Source: Tulasnella sp. 424 (taxonomy: Eukaryota > Basidiomycota > Agaricomycetes > Cantharellales > Tulasnellaceae). From it: 64,000 nt of DNA. This document shows, one piece after another, positions 20,027 to 31,479 of the stretch (the stretch's first letter is position 1; every line of letters begins with the position of its first letter). The stretch spans positions 62,001 to 126,000 of the forward strand of contig WSUB01000111.1 in NCBI GenBank assembly GCA_019633425.1. Reading direction: 5' to 3'. The position numbers and the translations under genes are program-made. The notes below the pieces were generated by a model. That model made no database searches. It had not been told where the DNA came from and worked only from the letters and a program-made list of their open reading frames with translations.

Positions 20027-21868
20027 ATGGATATGACTCATGAAAAGATTCCTGAGTCCTCCGTGATGTCCCAAAATATGTAGGTCTCGAGACGAGAGCG
20101 AATCTGATACTGGCTAGAGTCCTCATGGTCCCGGAATTTCAGGGCCAACGAAAGTCAGAGGAGCAACACGGTGTCAGTCAATCAGCTTCGTTGCTCGGAT
20201 GGCGCTCCTCCAGTGCACCAACTACCCACCGAGCTTCTCCTTCACATCTTCCAAAGCGTCCTTCACCTCCAGCACCCGGGCCCAAACTATTACCGCAACG
20301 TCTGCACACTCTCGGAAGTTTGTATACGCTGGTGCTTCGTAATACAAAATTCCCCACAACTTTGGAAAACCGTATGGGCGGATCTGAAGGAGGAGGGTCT
20401 CAGGAAGGTCCTTCAGCGATCGTCGGGTCACCTTATCAACGTCGAGTTTAGCATCTCACCGATGGGCATCGAGCAGGACTCAGAGGAGTACTGGGAAGCA
20501 TTACTTCGTACCCTAGGATCTGTCTCTGAACGATGGTGCACCCTCGTTCTGAACGGCCTGGAGTATGTTTGCGAAGATTCGATCAAAGACATTCTGCAAT
20601 TACCTGCGGCCAACCTGGAGCGCCTAGTCCTCGACGATGATTGTGTGGAATTGGACATCTCAGATATAGAGTTATTTGGTGGAAACTCCCCCAAGCTCAA
20701 AGATCTTCGTGTGGTCGGAATAGAATGCAAGTGGTCCCAAACCGCCTTCAANNNNNNNNNNNNNNNNNNNNNNNNNNNNNNNNNNNNNNNNNNNNNNNNN
20801 NNNNNNNNNNNNNNNNNNNNNNNNNNNNNNNNNNNNNNNNNNNNNNNNNNNTTTGGTGGAAACTCCCCCAAGCTCAAAGATCTTCGTGTGGTCGGAATAG
20901 AATGCAAGTGGTCCCAAACCGCCTTCAAAGGAGTGGAAAACCTTCATCTGTCTTGGCTAACCTTCACCAGCATGAAGACCGTTTTGGACATCCTCCGCGA
21001 ATTTCCACAACTTCGAAGGCTGGAAGTCTGCGATTCCGACGTCTCCCATGACATCCCCGCAGGCACGCAGCCAGTTTCCCTTCCGCACCTCCAAGTTCTA
21101 CAAGTCACTTTCGACGATGATTCGGAACCGACAAACGCTACCGGACAATTTCTAGACCACATTTCGGCTCCATTACACTGTGCACTGTATGCATGCCCTT
21201 TCCATGGATGGGACAGGGCTGATCCGCTCAGTGCCGCTTTCGGGAAATGGCTATTTGGGAGACAAACGCACGCCGTCCTAGAAGGGCTCAACGGCTTGGA
21301 ATTGCGTTTGGGCCGCATGCAAAATTCAGGATACTTCCTGGCGTTCGACCTCTTCTCGGGTTCCTCTACTATCAGCGGAGGGGTTAAGAGGGCGAAGGAG
21401 GCTCCAAAGGCGCTAGTGTGCATCGGTCACGTACTCCAGCGCCCCCGCAAGCCAGACGTCTTCACCACGCTCAAAATCTCTGGTGGAGCTGTACAAATCC
21501 TCATCAAACGTGCCAAACTGATATCGCAATTAAATCGGCTTCCTCCAATCACTCGCCTCGAGCTAGTGGCACTCCGCAAAACCTCTCAGCACACCGGTAT
21601 AAAAAATTTGTTCCGTGGCTTCCTTTTCTCCAAGGTTGAGCGACTCATGGTTCGACGAACGGCCCCAGACATTGTTATGAAGATAGTCCGGGCGGCACTA
21701 CCGGAGCACGGTGCAGGAACAAACTCGGCGGCCGGAAACACGATGAAATGTTTGGACTACTTGGAGATCCACGTCGAGGGGCGTTACTTTGACCAGGCAG
21801 AGAAAGTGGTGGAGGTTCTACGGGACAACCCCCGGATAGGGAAGGTTGATCTGTACGTTACTTTGTAA
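20027..21868 (+). CDS. F-box/LRR-like protein, tandem copy 2, interrupted by assembly gap
   Basis: Exons 20027-20079 and 20143-21868, with a 63-base intron of the same position and phase as copy 1. The first exon reads MDMTHEKIPESSVMSQN. The F-box is VHQLPTELLLHIFQSVL, then LSEVCIRWCFVIQNSPQLW. A 100-N gap (20752-20851) lies in the coding region, and the 77 bases before it (20675-20751) are repeated exactly after it (20852-20928). The frame stays open because 177 is a multiple of three. If the repeat is an unmerged contig overlap, the true protein is about 59 residues shorter and matches copy 1 in length. The half before the gap is identical to copy 1 while the half after it differs, so the assembled sequence should be read with caution. 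Confidence 0.78.
20675..20928. repeat. Exact 77-base repeat flanking the assembly gap
   Basis: Bases 20675-20751 and 20852-20928 are the same 77 bases (beginning TTTGGTGGAAACTCC), separated only by N. This is what an unmerged contig overlap looks like. Confidence 0.85.
20752..20851. other. Assembly gap, 100 N
   Basis: One hundred consecutive N, a conventional placeholder length, so the true distance is unknown and may be zero or negative given the flanking repeat. Confidence 0.98.
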
Positions 21869-22126
21869 TGTTGCCATAATGCCAATTGCACATGCGTACC
21901 TTCTATCCACTAGTTTCACGAGAGACGAAACCCAGAGACTTCCCATATCGCGTTATCAAGGGTCACCCGGCAGCACTGACACAAACTGCCTTGTATATGG
22001 AGGAGACGTGGCTCCCAAGCTGAGGAAAGTCATAAACTTGATTCATCATGCACGCCATGCTATCTCGTTGGAAGAATTTTTTCCCCGTACCGAGAGCTAT
22101 TGGTCACAAAATCCCATTATATCTAC

Positions 22127-23641
22127 CTAAACAATCTCTGTGCCGGTCATACGGAGCTGCTGCAAGTATGTCTCGAGCTTGACTACGGCATCACGCCCGA
22201 TTTTACTCCCCTCGATAGTAAGCTGCTGGATCGGTTGCACATGTCCAACGTTTCGGCGAGCTTCCACTACCTCCAGGATCCCATCACATATCAAAGCTTC
22301 CGGAGCGCTGAGGTGGAGAGCAATGAGCTTCGGGAACAGCCAATTTCCCCTTCCTCTATTAGACAAGGAGGACAACCGCCCTAGAGTCGGTAGACCGCCA
22401 GGGTCGGTTGTCCACAGGGAAAGCTTCAGCAGCAGCTCTTCTACATTAGGGAAATGTTGGTTCAGGATGTGGGCAAAGTCCATCATCTCCTCGTCACTTC
22501 GCATTCCAGCGAACTGAATCGCCTTAATGCTTTCGCATAACCGTTTATCAAACCGCCTGAGAGCGGCAGATAACCCGGCTTTCTGTTCTTCTTGCCTTCC
22601 CCCAGTCCATTCCTCGTTTTGGAGGAGCACCCTGCGGTGTCCGACCACGACGGCAAGCGTGTGGTCAAACACGAGGACAGTCAACCGGAAGGCGTCGTCG
22701 TCGTCACTTGACTCTCGGTGAGTGCCAATAAACCGCCCTGCAGACTCAAACATCGGCGTGAAGTCGTTGGACTGACTCGGAGACCGGAAGTGATGGAAGA
22801 CGAGGAAGCGGTGGAGGTTTGGGGCTTCGATAAGGTTTAAGAGACGGGAGTAGGGTACAAATGGAACTCGAACCACGAGTAGGGACCTAAGTCGAGGAAG
22901 GTGTATCGGTGCTGAATGTGCGTCATCGACGTCAGCGAGATGACCTGTTGGCGAGGTCGGCCGAATGCGTGCGATTTTGAACACCTCAAGGTTCGGGGAG
23001 GCCTTGAGTATAATGTACACCTCGTCAACCGATGGACTAGGGACGCAGTCCTCGATTTGGAGAGAACGCAGGTCTGAGAAGGAGTGCCAATTGAGGGAAA
23101 GTCTAAAGACGTCGAGGTCTCGAAGTCTCGGAGCGTCAAAGACCCCAGTATAATTGACGGTGGAATATGGAATGTGTATGATCAATGTTTCAAGGTTGTG
23201 AAGTGGGAGACCGAGCATTCGCTCGTGCTGCGCCTCTGGATATGCCCAATAGTCAAGAGACTTCCATCTCCCAGCCGAAGGAGTGATACGCTGCTTGAAG
23301 CCGGCTTTGTCTTCGTCATTAATTTCCCCCTCTTTGTATGAGACGAGAAGCGGTTGAGTCGAAGATTTCTGAAGGATCATGGAAAGAAGGTTGGCATTGT
23401 GCTTCAGCGAAACGCGTGTCCAGAGTTCGTGCATTGAATCGACGATGTCCATCCAGTACCTGGAGACGGATCGAATTTCGAAGAGATCTTTGTATGAATC
23501 TTGGGCGCAAGCCTTTCTGATGATGATTTGGAGGAGCTCTGGAGGGAGTCGGTGTATCGGTGGCCTTCCAGCGTGGGCACAGCCACCCTGACTGCTCACT
23601 AAGTTTTCAATACTTGTGGGGGGATTGGAAAACGGCTCCAT
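22127..23641 (-). CDS. F-box/LRR-like protein, convergent with the tandem pair
   Basis: Single frame of 504 residues from ATG 23639-23641 to TAG 22127-22129. The F-box is at residues about 27-80: IHRLPPELLQIIIRKAC, then EIRSVSRYWMDIVDSMHELW. Leucine-rich repeats follow (LRDLDVFRLSLNWHSF, LRSLQIEDCVPSPSV, VEELLLKLSLW). It has no small 5' exon and is a different lineage from its neighbours. It ends about 260 bases from the convergent F-box gene. A shortened copy of its C-terminus persists at 19850-19912. It presumably acts in ubiquitin ligation as an SCF adaptor. Confidence 0.84.
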   Translation of the reverse strand: MEPFSNPPTSIENLVSSQGGCAHAGRPPIHRLPPELLQIIIRKACAQDSYKDLFEIRSVSRYWMDIVDSMHELWTRVSLKHNANLLSMILQKSSTQPLLVSYKEGEINDEDKAGFKQRITPSAGRWKSLDYWAYPEAQHERMLGLPLHNLETLIIHIPYSTVNYTGVFDAPRLRDLDVFRLSLNWHSFSDLRSLQIEDCVPSPSVDEVYIILKASPNLEVFKIARIRPTSPTGHLADVDDAHSAPIHLPRLRSLLVVRVPFVPYSRLLNLIEAPNLHRFLVFHHFRSPSQSNDFTPMFESAGRFIGTHRESSDDDDAFRLTVLVFDHTLAVVVGHRRVLLQNEEWTGGRQEEQKAGLSAALRRFDKRLCESIKAIQFAGMRSDEEMMDFAHILNQHFPNVEELLLKLSLWTTDPGGLPTLGRLSSLSNRGRGNWLFPKLIALHLSAPEALICDGILEVVEARRNVGHVQPIQQLTIEGSKIGRDAVVKLETYLQQLRMTGTEIV

Positions 23642-24406
23642 AGGGAGAAGTGGCTATTATTGATGTTTGTGTCAACGTTGCGCGACGGCAGTGGTTTCAT
23701 GTCCTTACCTTCCACCGTACCGGTCGTTGTCGTTGATGGTCCAGTCTTAAATAAAGGTTCCCTCCGCGTTCCCCACGTCGAACGTCGGTTTGGGATGAGC
23801 CCTGCATGTGACGATGCTCTTTCGAATTCGCCTCTCGAAATTGCAATGCAGCCGTTAATTCCGACGAAAAAAAGGATGTTGCTCGGCCAGACTCACTTTA
23901 AGCTCCAGTTCCAAGTTTCTGTATACTCCGTTCCAGACTAAAAGGTCAGTTCACGGGTCTGTCGCCGCCGAGTCGTGCTTCGCTGGAGAAGCTAAACTTA
24001 CATTCCTCCGACATGCTGCGCATGATGCTCTAGCGGCGTGTAAAGAGTTTTCGTCGGGGATTCGGGTAAGCTGGTTGGGCGGACGCCATCTAATGACCCA
24101 GGGGCTGGCGATGACGGAACGCGACCATTCCAACCTCAGTCTCTTGGATCCCGTAAGCTGACCTCGTGCATCACGTTATTTACTTCGGTGTTTTGGGCGT
24201 TGATGACCACAAGGTGAGCAAGCGTTGAGCTCGATAGGACATCAATACAGAGCAACTCACTCGATAAGTTACGCTAACCGTGAGAGGATGGGCGGGGTCG
24301 AAAATACCGAGCTTGGTCGAGGATTAGCGAGCAACCCAACCCACCCCCCCGACAAGCTCGAACCAAAGCCTTTTACTGCACTGTGGACAAGGCTAACCAA
24401 AACCCA
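23642..24406. other. Divergent F-box intergenic region
   Basis: Separates a minus-strand and a plus-strand F-box gene, so it should hold both promoters. No open frame here shows a recognisable motif. Confidence 0.5.
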
Positions 24407-26078
24407 ATGGATTCTATTCAAGAAAGTCCTGCAGAAACGTCCTTCAGGCCGAAGAAAGGGTAGGCCTTCAGATGAGAGGATCCGATGTTGGGCATATTCC
24501 TGACAGTTGATTTTTAGTGCCAATGACGATCAGAGGAGTGACGTGATATCGATCAAGGAGCTTCGTCGCTTGAACGACGGGCTTCCTGTGCACAAGCTAC
24601 CCATCGAACTTCTCCTCTCCATCTTCCAAAGTGTCCTTCAATCTTGGCACCCGGCTTCCAGTTATTACCACCACAGATGCACACTCTCTGGAGTTTGCGC
24701 ACGTTGGTACTTCGTGATCAAAAATTCCCCCCAATTTTGGACAACCGTGTCTGAAAACGTCAAGGAGGAGGGTCTCAGGAAAGCCTTGCAGCGATCGTCG
24801 GGCCACCTTCTCGACATCGAGTGCGGAACCCCTTCGTACGGCTCTAGGAGAATTACAAGAGAGCACTTGATGGAATTCCTGGGCACCGTAGTCTCCACCA
24901 TTGAACGATGGCGCACCCTCAGTCTGAATTGTCTGGGGGTTGACTCCGAGGGTCCGATCAAAGCCTTTCTACAAGCACCAGCCCCCAACCTGGAGCGCCT
25001 CGTCTTAGACGACCGGGAGATGGAGCTGGAGATCCCAGATGTAGAGCTGTTCGGCGGAAACTCCCCAAAGCTCGAAGACGTCCGTGTCGTCGGAGCAGCC
25101 TGCAAGTGGTCCCACATCACGTTCAAAGGATTAAAACGCCTCCATCTGTCTTACATATTCTTCGACAGCGTGAAGCCCATTCTTGACATCATCCGGGACT
25201 GCCCACAGCTTCATACTTTGGAACTCCTCGATTGCAACATTGCAGATGACAATCTCCCAACCGTTAAACCGGTATGGCTTCCCAACCTCCAAGTTCTGGA
25301 CCTTGGACTCGACGATACCTTGGAACCGATATCCGCTACAGAACATTTTCTTAACCACGTTTCAGCTCCAACACACTGTGCCCTTTACGTAACACCCTTC
25401 GAGATACTGGACGAGGACGCGTTCTTCAAAGCGACATTTGGGGGATGGCTATGCGGAAGGCAAACGCCCGCGGTGCTTGAAGGGATAGAAGGTTTAGAGC
25501 TGCGGCTCGGTAGTTCGGAGAGCCACGAACGCTCGCTCTACTTTGACCTCTTCTCGGGCCCCTCGACTATCAAGGGAGGTGTGAGAGGATGTGCAACGAA
25601 GGAGGCCACACAGACACTAGCATGCATTTGGAGTGTGCTCCAGCAGTCTCGCACATTGGAACCCACGATCACGATTAAAATTCTCCGTGGTGGCGCAACT
25701 TTTCTCAAACAAACCGACTTCACCTCGCAACTCAACCGGTTTCCTCCGATCACTCGCCTAGAATTAGAGGCGCTCCTCTCACACTCCGAGTACGAGGACA
25801 TATTTCACGGTTCATCTCTCCACACCGGTTCCCTTTTTTTGATGGTTCGGCATATCACATTTCGAGGGATGCCCCCGGGTGTCGTTATGAACATAGTCCA
25901 GTCTGCACTACGGGGGCCCGCGGCAGAGACAGGCTCAGCTTCGGGAACCCGGATCGATCATTTGGACCACGTAGAAATCCACGTCAGAGAGCAGGACTTT
26001 TTAAATGCGGAGAAAGTAGTGGAGGTCTTACGAAATAACAAGAAGATCGGGAAAGTTAGTCTGTACGTTGCTATATAG
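24407..26078 (+). CDS. F-box/LRR-like protein, third member of the 53-nt-exon group
   Basis: Exons 24407-24459 and 24518-26078, with a 58-base intron (GTAGGC donor, TTTTAG acceptor). The first exon (MDSIQESPAETSFRPKK) has the same 53-nt length and phase-2 end as the genes at 17954 and 20027. The F-box is VHKLPIELLLSIFQSVL, then LSGVCARWYFVIKNSPQFW. The remainder is collinear with that tandem pair but clearly diverged, ending NNKKIGKVSLYVAI. It is an older duplicate of the same lineage. The SCF role is inferred from the family. Confidence 0.86.
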
Positions 26079-26629
26079 TGTTACAAGAATGTCAATTGCA
26101 CGCGCGCATATGCTACAGATTGATATAAAAGAATTCGAGTTCAAATTGCTATCAGGTAATAGTGCAAAAGGCTTGATTCCCGCCATGTTTGTCTCCAGAA
26201 CAGTGCGCCTGCCATCTCGGGTGTTTTGAAAAGCTTCCCTTCATGCGGTATTAGAGGCCTTTAGCCATCGTGCGCCGACTTCCGAGAGTTACGGACTGCG
26301 ATGGGTCGCCAAACTCGCTAAAGAATTCACAATAAAGGAGAGAACTTGGTCGCTAAGGTGACCGATAAACAAAGCCAGTACTCAGTTTCCATGATGTAGT
26401 GTGCTAGTAAGTCCTGCTGGATTATTAGGCGCCTTGGTTTAAAAGTAGCAGGTGTGTGATTTCGAAGGTCTTCGATCCGGTTGCCAAGATCATGAGTCAG
26501 ATTTCCTTCACTTATCAACCATGACCTCGTCGCTTTTTTTAAATAGCGGCCACCAAAACTATGACGAGGATGATCCAGCCGAACACCGCGCAGCTGAGTT
26601 TGCAGTAAGTCCCGTCTTCCCTGCTGTAC
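26079..26629. other. Upstream region of the kinase-WD40 gene
   Basis: No independent gene. An ATG at 26521 opens a short frame (MTSSLFLNSGHQ to AEFA, ending 26604) with a GTAAGT donor and a possible CAG acceptor at 26638. That intron would be only 34 bases, shorter than any other here, so I start the kinase at 26630 and note this as an alternative first exon. Confidence 0.45.
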
Positions 26630-29282
26630 ATGTTACAGGGCGCCGAAGTTAACGGACTCGGGCCTCCTTTGTTTAAGGAACGAACTCTGCAACTCCTGAA
26701 GGGGTATGAATTTGATCGAAACCTGCTCGATATTGAGGACTCGATATTAGGGTCAGGCGGCTATGCCGATGTGAGGAAAGCCAAACTGAAGAGTACGTTT
26801 GCGGAATTTCAAACGGGGACGGTTGTGGCTGTGAAACAGCTTCGCCCACGGAAAAACACAACAACGGTAAGCTAAGTGGAGTGGACCTGATACAGCGCTC
26901 TGACTTTCGAGATCGCTCCATTCATGGAGACTCTCGCCCGAGAGATTGCAGTCTGGGCGGGGCTTCAAAATCGCTACGTTGTCCGACTTATTGGGTTCAC
27001 TTTCGATAAGAGAGCGGATATTGCTTGGATGATATCTACGTTCGCATCGAGTGGAACCCTCCGCGGGTACATATCAAATATGCGGCAATGGCAAAATACT
27101 CGAACACGACTTGTAGGTGCATAGGAGAACTCAAAACTAAATTTAGCTATTGATGGGTCGGTCTCGCTTGGAAGGCAATCGACGTTGCTCGCGGATTGGA
27201 GTACCTTCATAATCATAACCCGCCTATTAGGCATGGAGATATAAAAGGAGTGAGTGGACCAAGAATTGAACAGTGACCGAGATTGATATTTCGACCCCTG
27301 AAGGAAAACGTCCTGATTAACGGAAACGATGAAGCAGTATTGACAGACTTTGGGCTGTCTAGCATTGTTCAGTCGGACCAGTCGGATCGTTCCGGCTCAG
27401 AAGGTGTTCAAGGAACCCTCCGTTATATGAGTCCAGAACTCTTACTGGAAGAGGATCCACCGTTGACCCTCGAAAGTGATATATGGGCCCTCGGATGCCT
27501 CTTCCTCGAGGTGACCTTCAGCCCAACCCTCATCGACCAGTGCCTAATATTTCCCTTTGGGCAGATAATGACGGACCAAAGTCCATACGAAGGAGTCGAA
27601 CACGAGGCCGCGCTGACTCTCAAGATTGCTTGCATGGAGCCTCCTGCACCGGAGATGTCTATGCTTCAATTTGTCCGGTCAGACCGGATACGTACCTTAA
27701 TGTCTCGGTCCTGGAACATGGAGCCCGAGGAACGGCCATCGGCTTCGGAGTGCTTGGACGTCCTATGTTCAGACTTATACGGCTTCGATCCGGACCAACT
27801 CAGCTGGGAGGTTCGAAAGGGAAGAGATCAACACGTTCTCATGCCAAGAACCCAGAGAAAACTTGACGTGACGCTTGTACACACTCTCGAAGCTGAAAGG
27901 TCGTTCTTTATTTTCATACTCCTTTCTCTCGATCAGGCACTGATCACATTACAGGCCATGCGACGTCCATTCCTTAACCTTCTGCCCAGAAGGGAAGCAT
28001 CTAGCTGTCGCGCGCGAGAATGTGTGCCAACTTGTCGACGTACAAACTGGGCAAACTGTCAGGTCAGTCATGGCTTACTTTGAGGATGCGAGCTCTCGAG
28101 TCTTATGAAAAAGGTGTTAGCGAATATATCGCTCCAGTGCGACCGTTCAGTCTCGCGGGCGTTGTACTAAGTCAAGTCTGCTTCTCGCCAGATGGACGTA
28201 CGCTTGCGGTTGGCCCAGTAGATGGATTTACCCACGTGTGTGCTCGTTATCCATGGCCAGCTTTCTAAAGATCGATTGCTGATACAAAGGATTGTAGGTC
28301 CTTGAACTTCCCTCCATGGGCATGAAACATGCGTTACATTGGGGTAGCAAGCGTCGCCGCGCCGCCTACTGGATCGCTGCCGTGAACTACGGTGGTGAAA
28401 ACAGGCTCATCACCGTGACTGCTGACCTTGTCATCAAACAATACAACATGAATAGCGGGGAAGAACATTCACTTACCTACACAACGTTGACTCGGGACTC
28501 GGTCATGGAAGGCTTGGGCGGGATGGGAGAGCTGCACACTGCGGCAATTTCTCCTGACGGCCGATTTGCCCTCGGCGGCATCCTGGAGATACATGATGGC
28601 GACATTAGAATCTGGGAACTTGTTTCGGGGACAATGGTCGGACGGCTTCACGGCCATTCCCAGAGGACTGAATCCCTCGCCTTCATTGCAGATGGATCCC
28701 TATTGGCCAGCGGAGGCTATGATCACACAGCCCGATGTTGGGACTTGAAATCCCTCTATACTGAGACCTCACAACAGCTGTCCGAGGAAGCGCTAGAGAC
28801 TGAAGAAAACAAACAACATAGCCTAGAACCGAAAGTTACATTCAAAGAACACCGGGTACGCATTCCCTTTTTGTGGAAATACGAAGGGGTGCTAATTGTA
28901 AAACGACTTGAATAAGGGGAGCGTTGATGCTCTGGCCATTTCCGAAGACGGGAATTGGGTGGTATCTGTTTCGCTAGATCACGACGACCATGACGTGCGG
29001 CTTTGGAATCCACATGTCGGAAAGACCGAGCTTATGCTTAGCGGTCACGTAGGAGGAGGTACGAGACATATTCACGCATTGACTGCAGTTCGATACTGAT
29101 CGCATCTCCAGTGCGTTGCGTTGCCATTGTATCCCCTTTAGGAAAGGAAGCAGGCGGCATCGTCGCGAGCGGAGATTGGGATGGCAGAGTACAAATCTGT
29201 GAGTGTCATCTTCAACAGGTTTCGGGATTAATCTCTTCACTCAATCCTCTGGATTCAAGGGAAACTTGAGACTCAAGTCTGA
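26630..29282 (+). CDS. Protein kinase (TKL-like) fused to WD40 repeats
   Basis: Eleven exons by hand splicing (26630-26866, 26912-27112, 27175-27249, 27304-27510, 27565-27899, 27955-28062, 28121-28235, 28298-28855, 28917-29058, 29112-29198, 29260-29282), about 695 residues. All introns are 45-62 bases with GT and AG ends. The N-terminal half is a kinase domain: glycine loop [15 protein letters not shown] lysine, catalytic HGDIKGENVLIN, DFGLS, and RYMSPELL with [13 protein letters not shown] replaces the usual HRD. The C-terminal half carries WD40-type blades ([25 protein letters not shown] with [51 protein letters not shown]). Catalytic Lys and both key Asp residues are present, so the kinase may be active. 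The role is unknown; a scaffolded signalling kinase is plausible. It runs convergent with the septin gene. Confidence 0.82.
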
Positions 29283-29563
29283 AGCTGAGTGCGAGTATTG
29301 GAGGAGGCAGTGACAGTGGACCTCTTGAGTTGAACAGTCGGTGAACCATTGAAGGAAGCATGCAGCCGGGAAGCACGGGGAGTGAATGGATCCGAAATGA
29401 CATAGGTAGTAAACTAGCGAGAAAAAAAAACACAAAGGAATGTTTGTCGGAGACGAGGGGATGAAAACAAACGAACGGGACGACGCGGAACGGTGCCAGA
29501 CGCCCGTTTCCTTTTGCAGAATGGGGTATACTAAGATCAGACGAGCTATACGACAGAAGAAAT

Positions 29564-31013
29564 CTAACGCCTCTGGGATCCCCTTCCATATCCGACCTGA
29601 AGGGCGTCCAGCTCAGCCTCGAGCTGCTTGATGGCGCTGTGAGCGGACTCGAGGTCCTTGTTGAGCCTGTCGCGTTCGGCGATGAGCTGGAGGGGAGGCG
29701 TGCATTAGATTCACTAGTTGCGGGATCGGCGGGAGCAAGCTACTTACGTGCTGTTCCCACTGCCTGAAGCGAGCCTCCTCTGCCTTGACCTGCTCGGTGA
29801 AGCGCTTCCTCAACGATTCCTCCTCTTCCTTGAACTTGGGGTTGTCGAGCTTCTTGACTTTTGGCTCGCCGTACTTGCGAGTCTCCATCTGTTGCTGACG
29901 GTAGTTTTCATAGTGAAGCTCCTCGGTTGTGTTGATGAGATCCAACATATGGGTACGGATGAGGAGACTGCGGAGTTTCTTGAAATCGCAGTGGCTCTCA
30001 TTCTCAACTGCAAATTTACGGGATTGAAATGTAAGAAAACGGGTAATATGGCAGATCATCGTACTGACCCTCAGCTACACCCCAGAGGTACTCGCGACCC
30101 TTGACAACACGGCCATCAGGTGTAGTCACGTCCTCGGTACTACCAATAATGCTGAAAGGCATGACAGCACCAAGAATGCGAGCGTGCTCTGCACCCTGTT
30201 CATCATCGGGTTCAATTGGAGGGGTATAGACACGAATGCCTTGGGCGTCGACCACATCACGGATGCGTTTCTTGAACAAAGCGAGGTCGTTTTGGGTGAG
30301 GGTATCAGCCTTAGCGACAACAGGGATGAGGTTAACACGAGTGCCCAGGCGCTTCATGATCTCGATGTCGAGGGGCTTGAGCCTGCAAGGTTAAGTTGTC
30401 AGCCAGCCGGTCCAAACCAAAATTCGTGTTGGCCACCTACGTATGTCCAGTCGGTCGAATGAAGTACAAGCAGGCATGGACGCGCAAGTCACTCTTTTCT
30501 TCCCGCTGAGGTTGTTGTTCTTGTCTCATATAGAGCTCGTGTTGGTCGTCAACGAAGTCGATGATTGGTGCCCAGGAATCCTTGTTGTTTACGTAGTCGC
30601 CGAACCCAGGAGTGTCGATCACGGTGAGCTTCACCTTGAAGGACTTTTCTTCAAGCTCAGCCTTGATGATCTCTACTTCGGTGAGCTTGTCGAGTTGCTT
30701 GACGTGTCGGCGGCGGTAGTCCTTCGCAGAGGACAACTCGGTCGAAAAGAGGGTGTTGATCAAAGTGGTCTTGCCGAGGCCAGATTCGCCTGAACATCGG
30801 CGCGGTCAGATAAATGACGCGAAAATAACAATCTTGGGAGGTTGTACATACCAACAACCATGATGGTGAAGTGGGCTCCCTGCTTCGCAACGATTTTGTG
30901 CCTCTAGAGCAACAGGAAGAGATGTCAACTGGGAATTTTCAAACGAGTTTTCGACGATAAAATCGCACCTGGTTGGGCAGATTAGCGATACCAATGCCAG
31001 TAGAAGTCGACAT
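29564..31013 (-). CDS. CDC12: Septin, Cdc12 type
   Basis: Six exons on the minus strand: 31013-30969, 30903-30852, 30789-30441, 30382-30069, 30007-29748 and 29686-29564 (380 residues). All junctions are GT...AG and in phase. It begins [15 protein letters not shown], the conserved septin N-terminal polybasic/LPNQ region. It has the P-loop GESGLGKT, the G3 motif DTPGFGD, G4 AKAD, and a C-terminal coiled coil (FRQWEQ, then [16 protein letters not shown]). The tail QWEQ-ERDRLN-DLE and the phrase [13 protein letters not shown] are characteristic of the Cdc12 class. Septins assemble into filaments at septa and the cell cortex. The gene is divergent from GPI13, sharing the 31014-31479 region. The ortholog class is inferred from remembered family features rather than alignment. 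Confidence 0.88.
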
Positions 31014-31479
31014 GATGTGCAAGGGAGGGCAGAAGAGGGAGGAAAAGTCGGGGGGTGAGGTGCAGAGGAACGGTCTTGTTCAAAACGCAAGACACACTGC
31101 AACAGGAACAAATCACCGAAGTCCCCGTCACGGATTGTGACGGACATCACCGCGGACTTTAAACGGCCAGCTTTCTCTCACTACTACCACCTTTCACCAT
31201 ACAGCTTTCTATACAACTCCATTTTCGTATTTATTAGTGAGCTCTAATCCCACATCCGCAAGGAACAACGGCTGACTTGTACTGTCTCACTAGGCGCCAA
31301 AAAATTTGCACATTGTCCCAAAAGTCTGACCAGGGACTTTTTGTCTCCCGTCCTCTGCATTGCACTTTGACTTGGTCGCCGAGTAAGTCTTATATATATA
31401 TATTTTCCTGCTCTCTCGTTGCTCATTTTGCTCCTTTACATATCAGTCTTCCATTCCCCACACCGAGGAGCAACATCTC
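31014..31479. promoter_or_regulatory. Shared divergent promoter of septin and GPI13
   Basis: The two start codons are 466 bases apart on opposite strands, so both promoters must lie here. A TATATATATATTTTCC run at about 31390-31406 sits roughly 80 bases before the GPI13 ATG. No clear TATA is seen on the septin side. Confidence 0.55.

Noticed and set aside
26521..26638. Upstream exon for the kinase ending in a GTAAGT donor
   Set aside because: The implied intron is 34 bases, well below others in the window; a start at 26630 is simpler. Kept only as an alternative.
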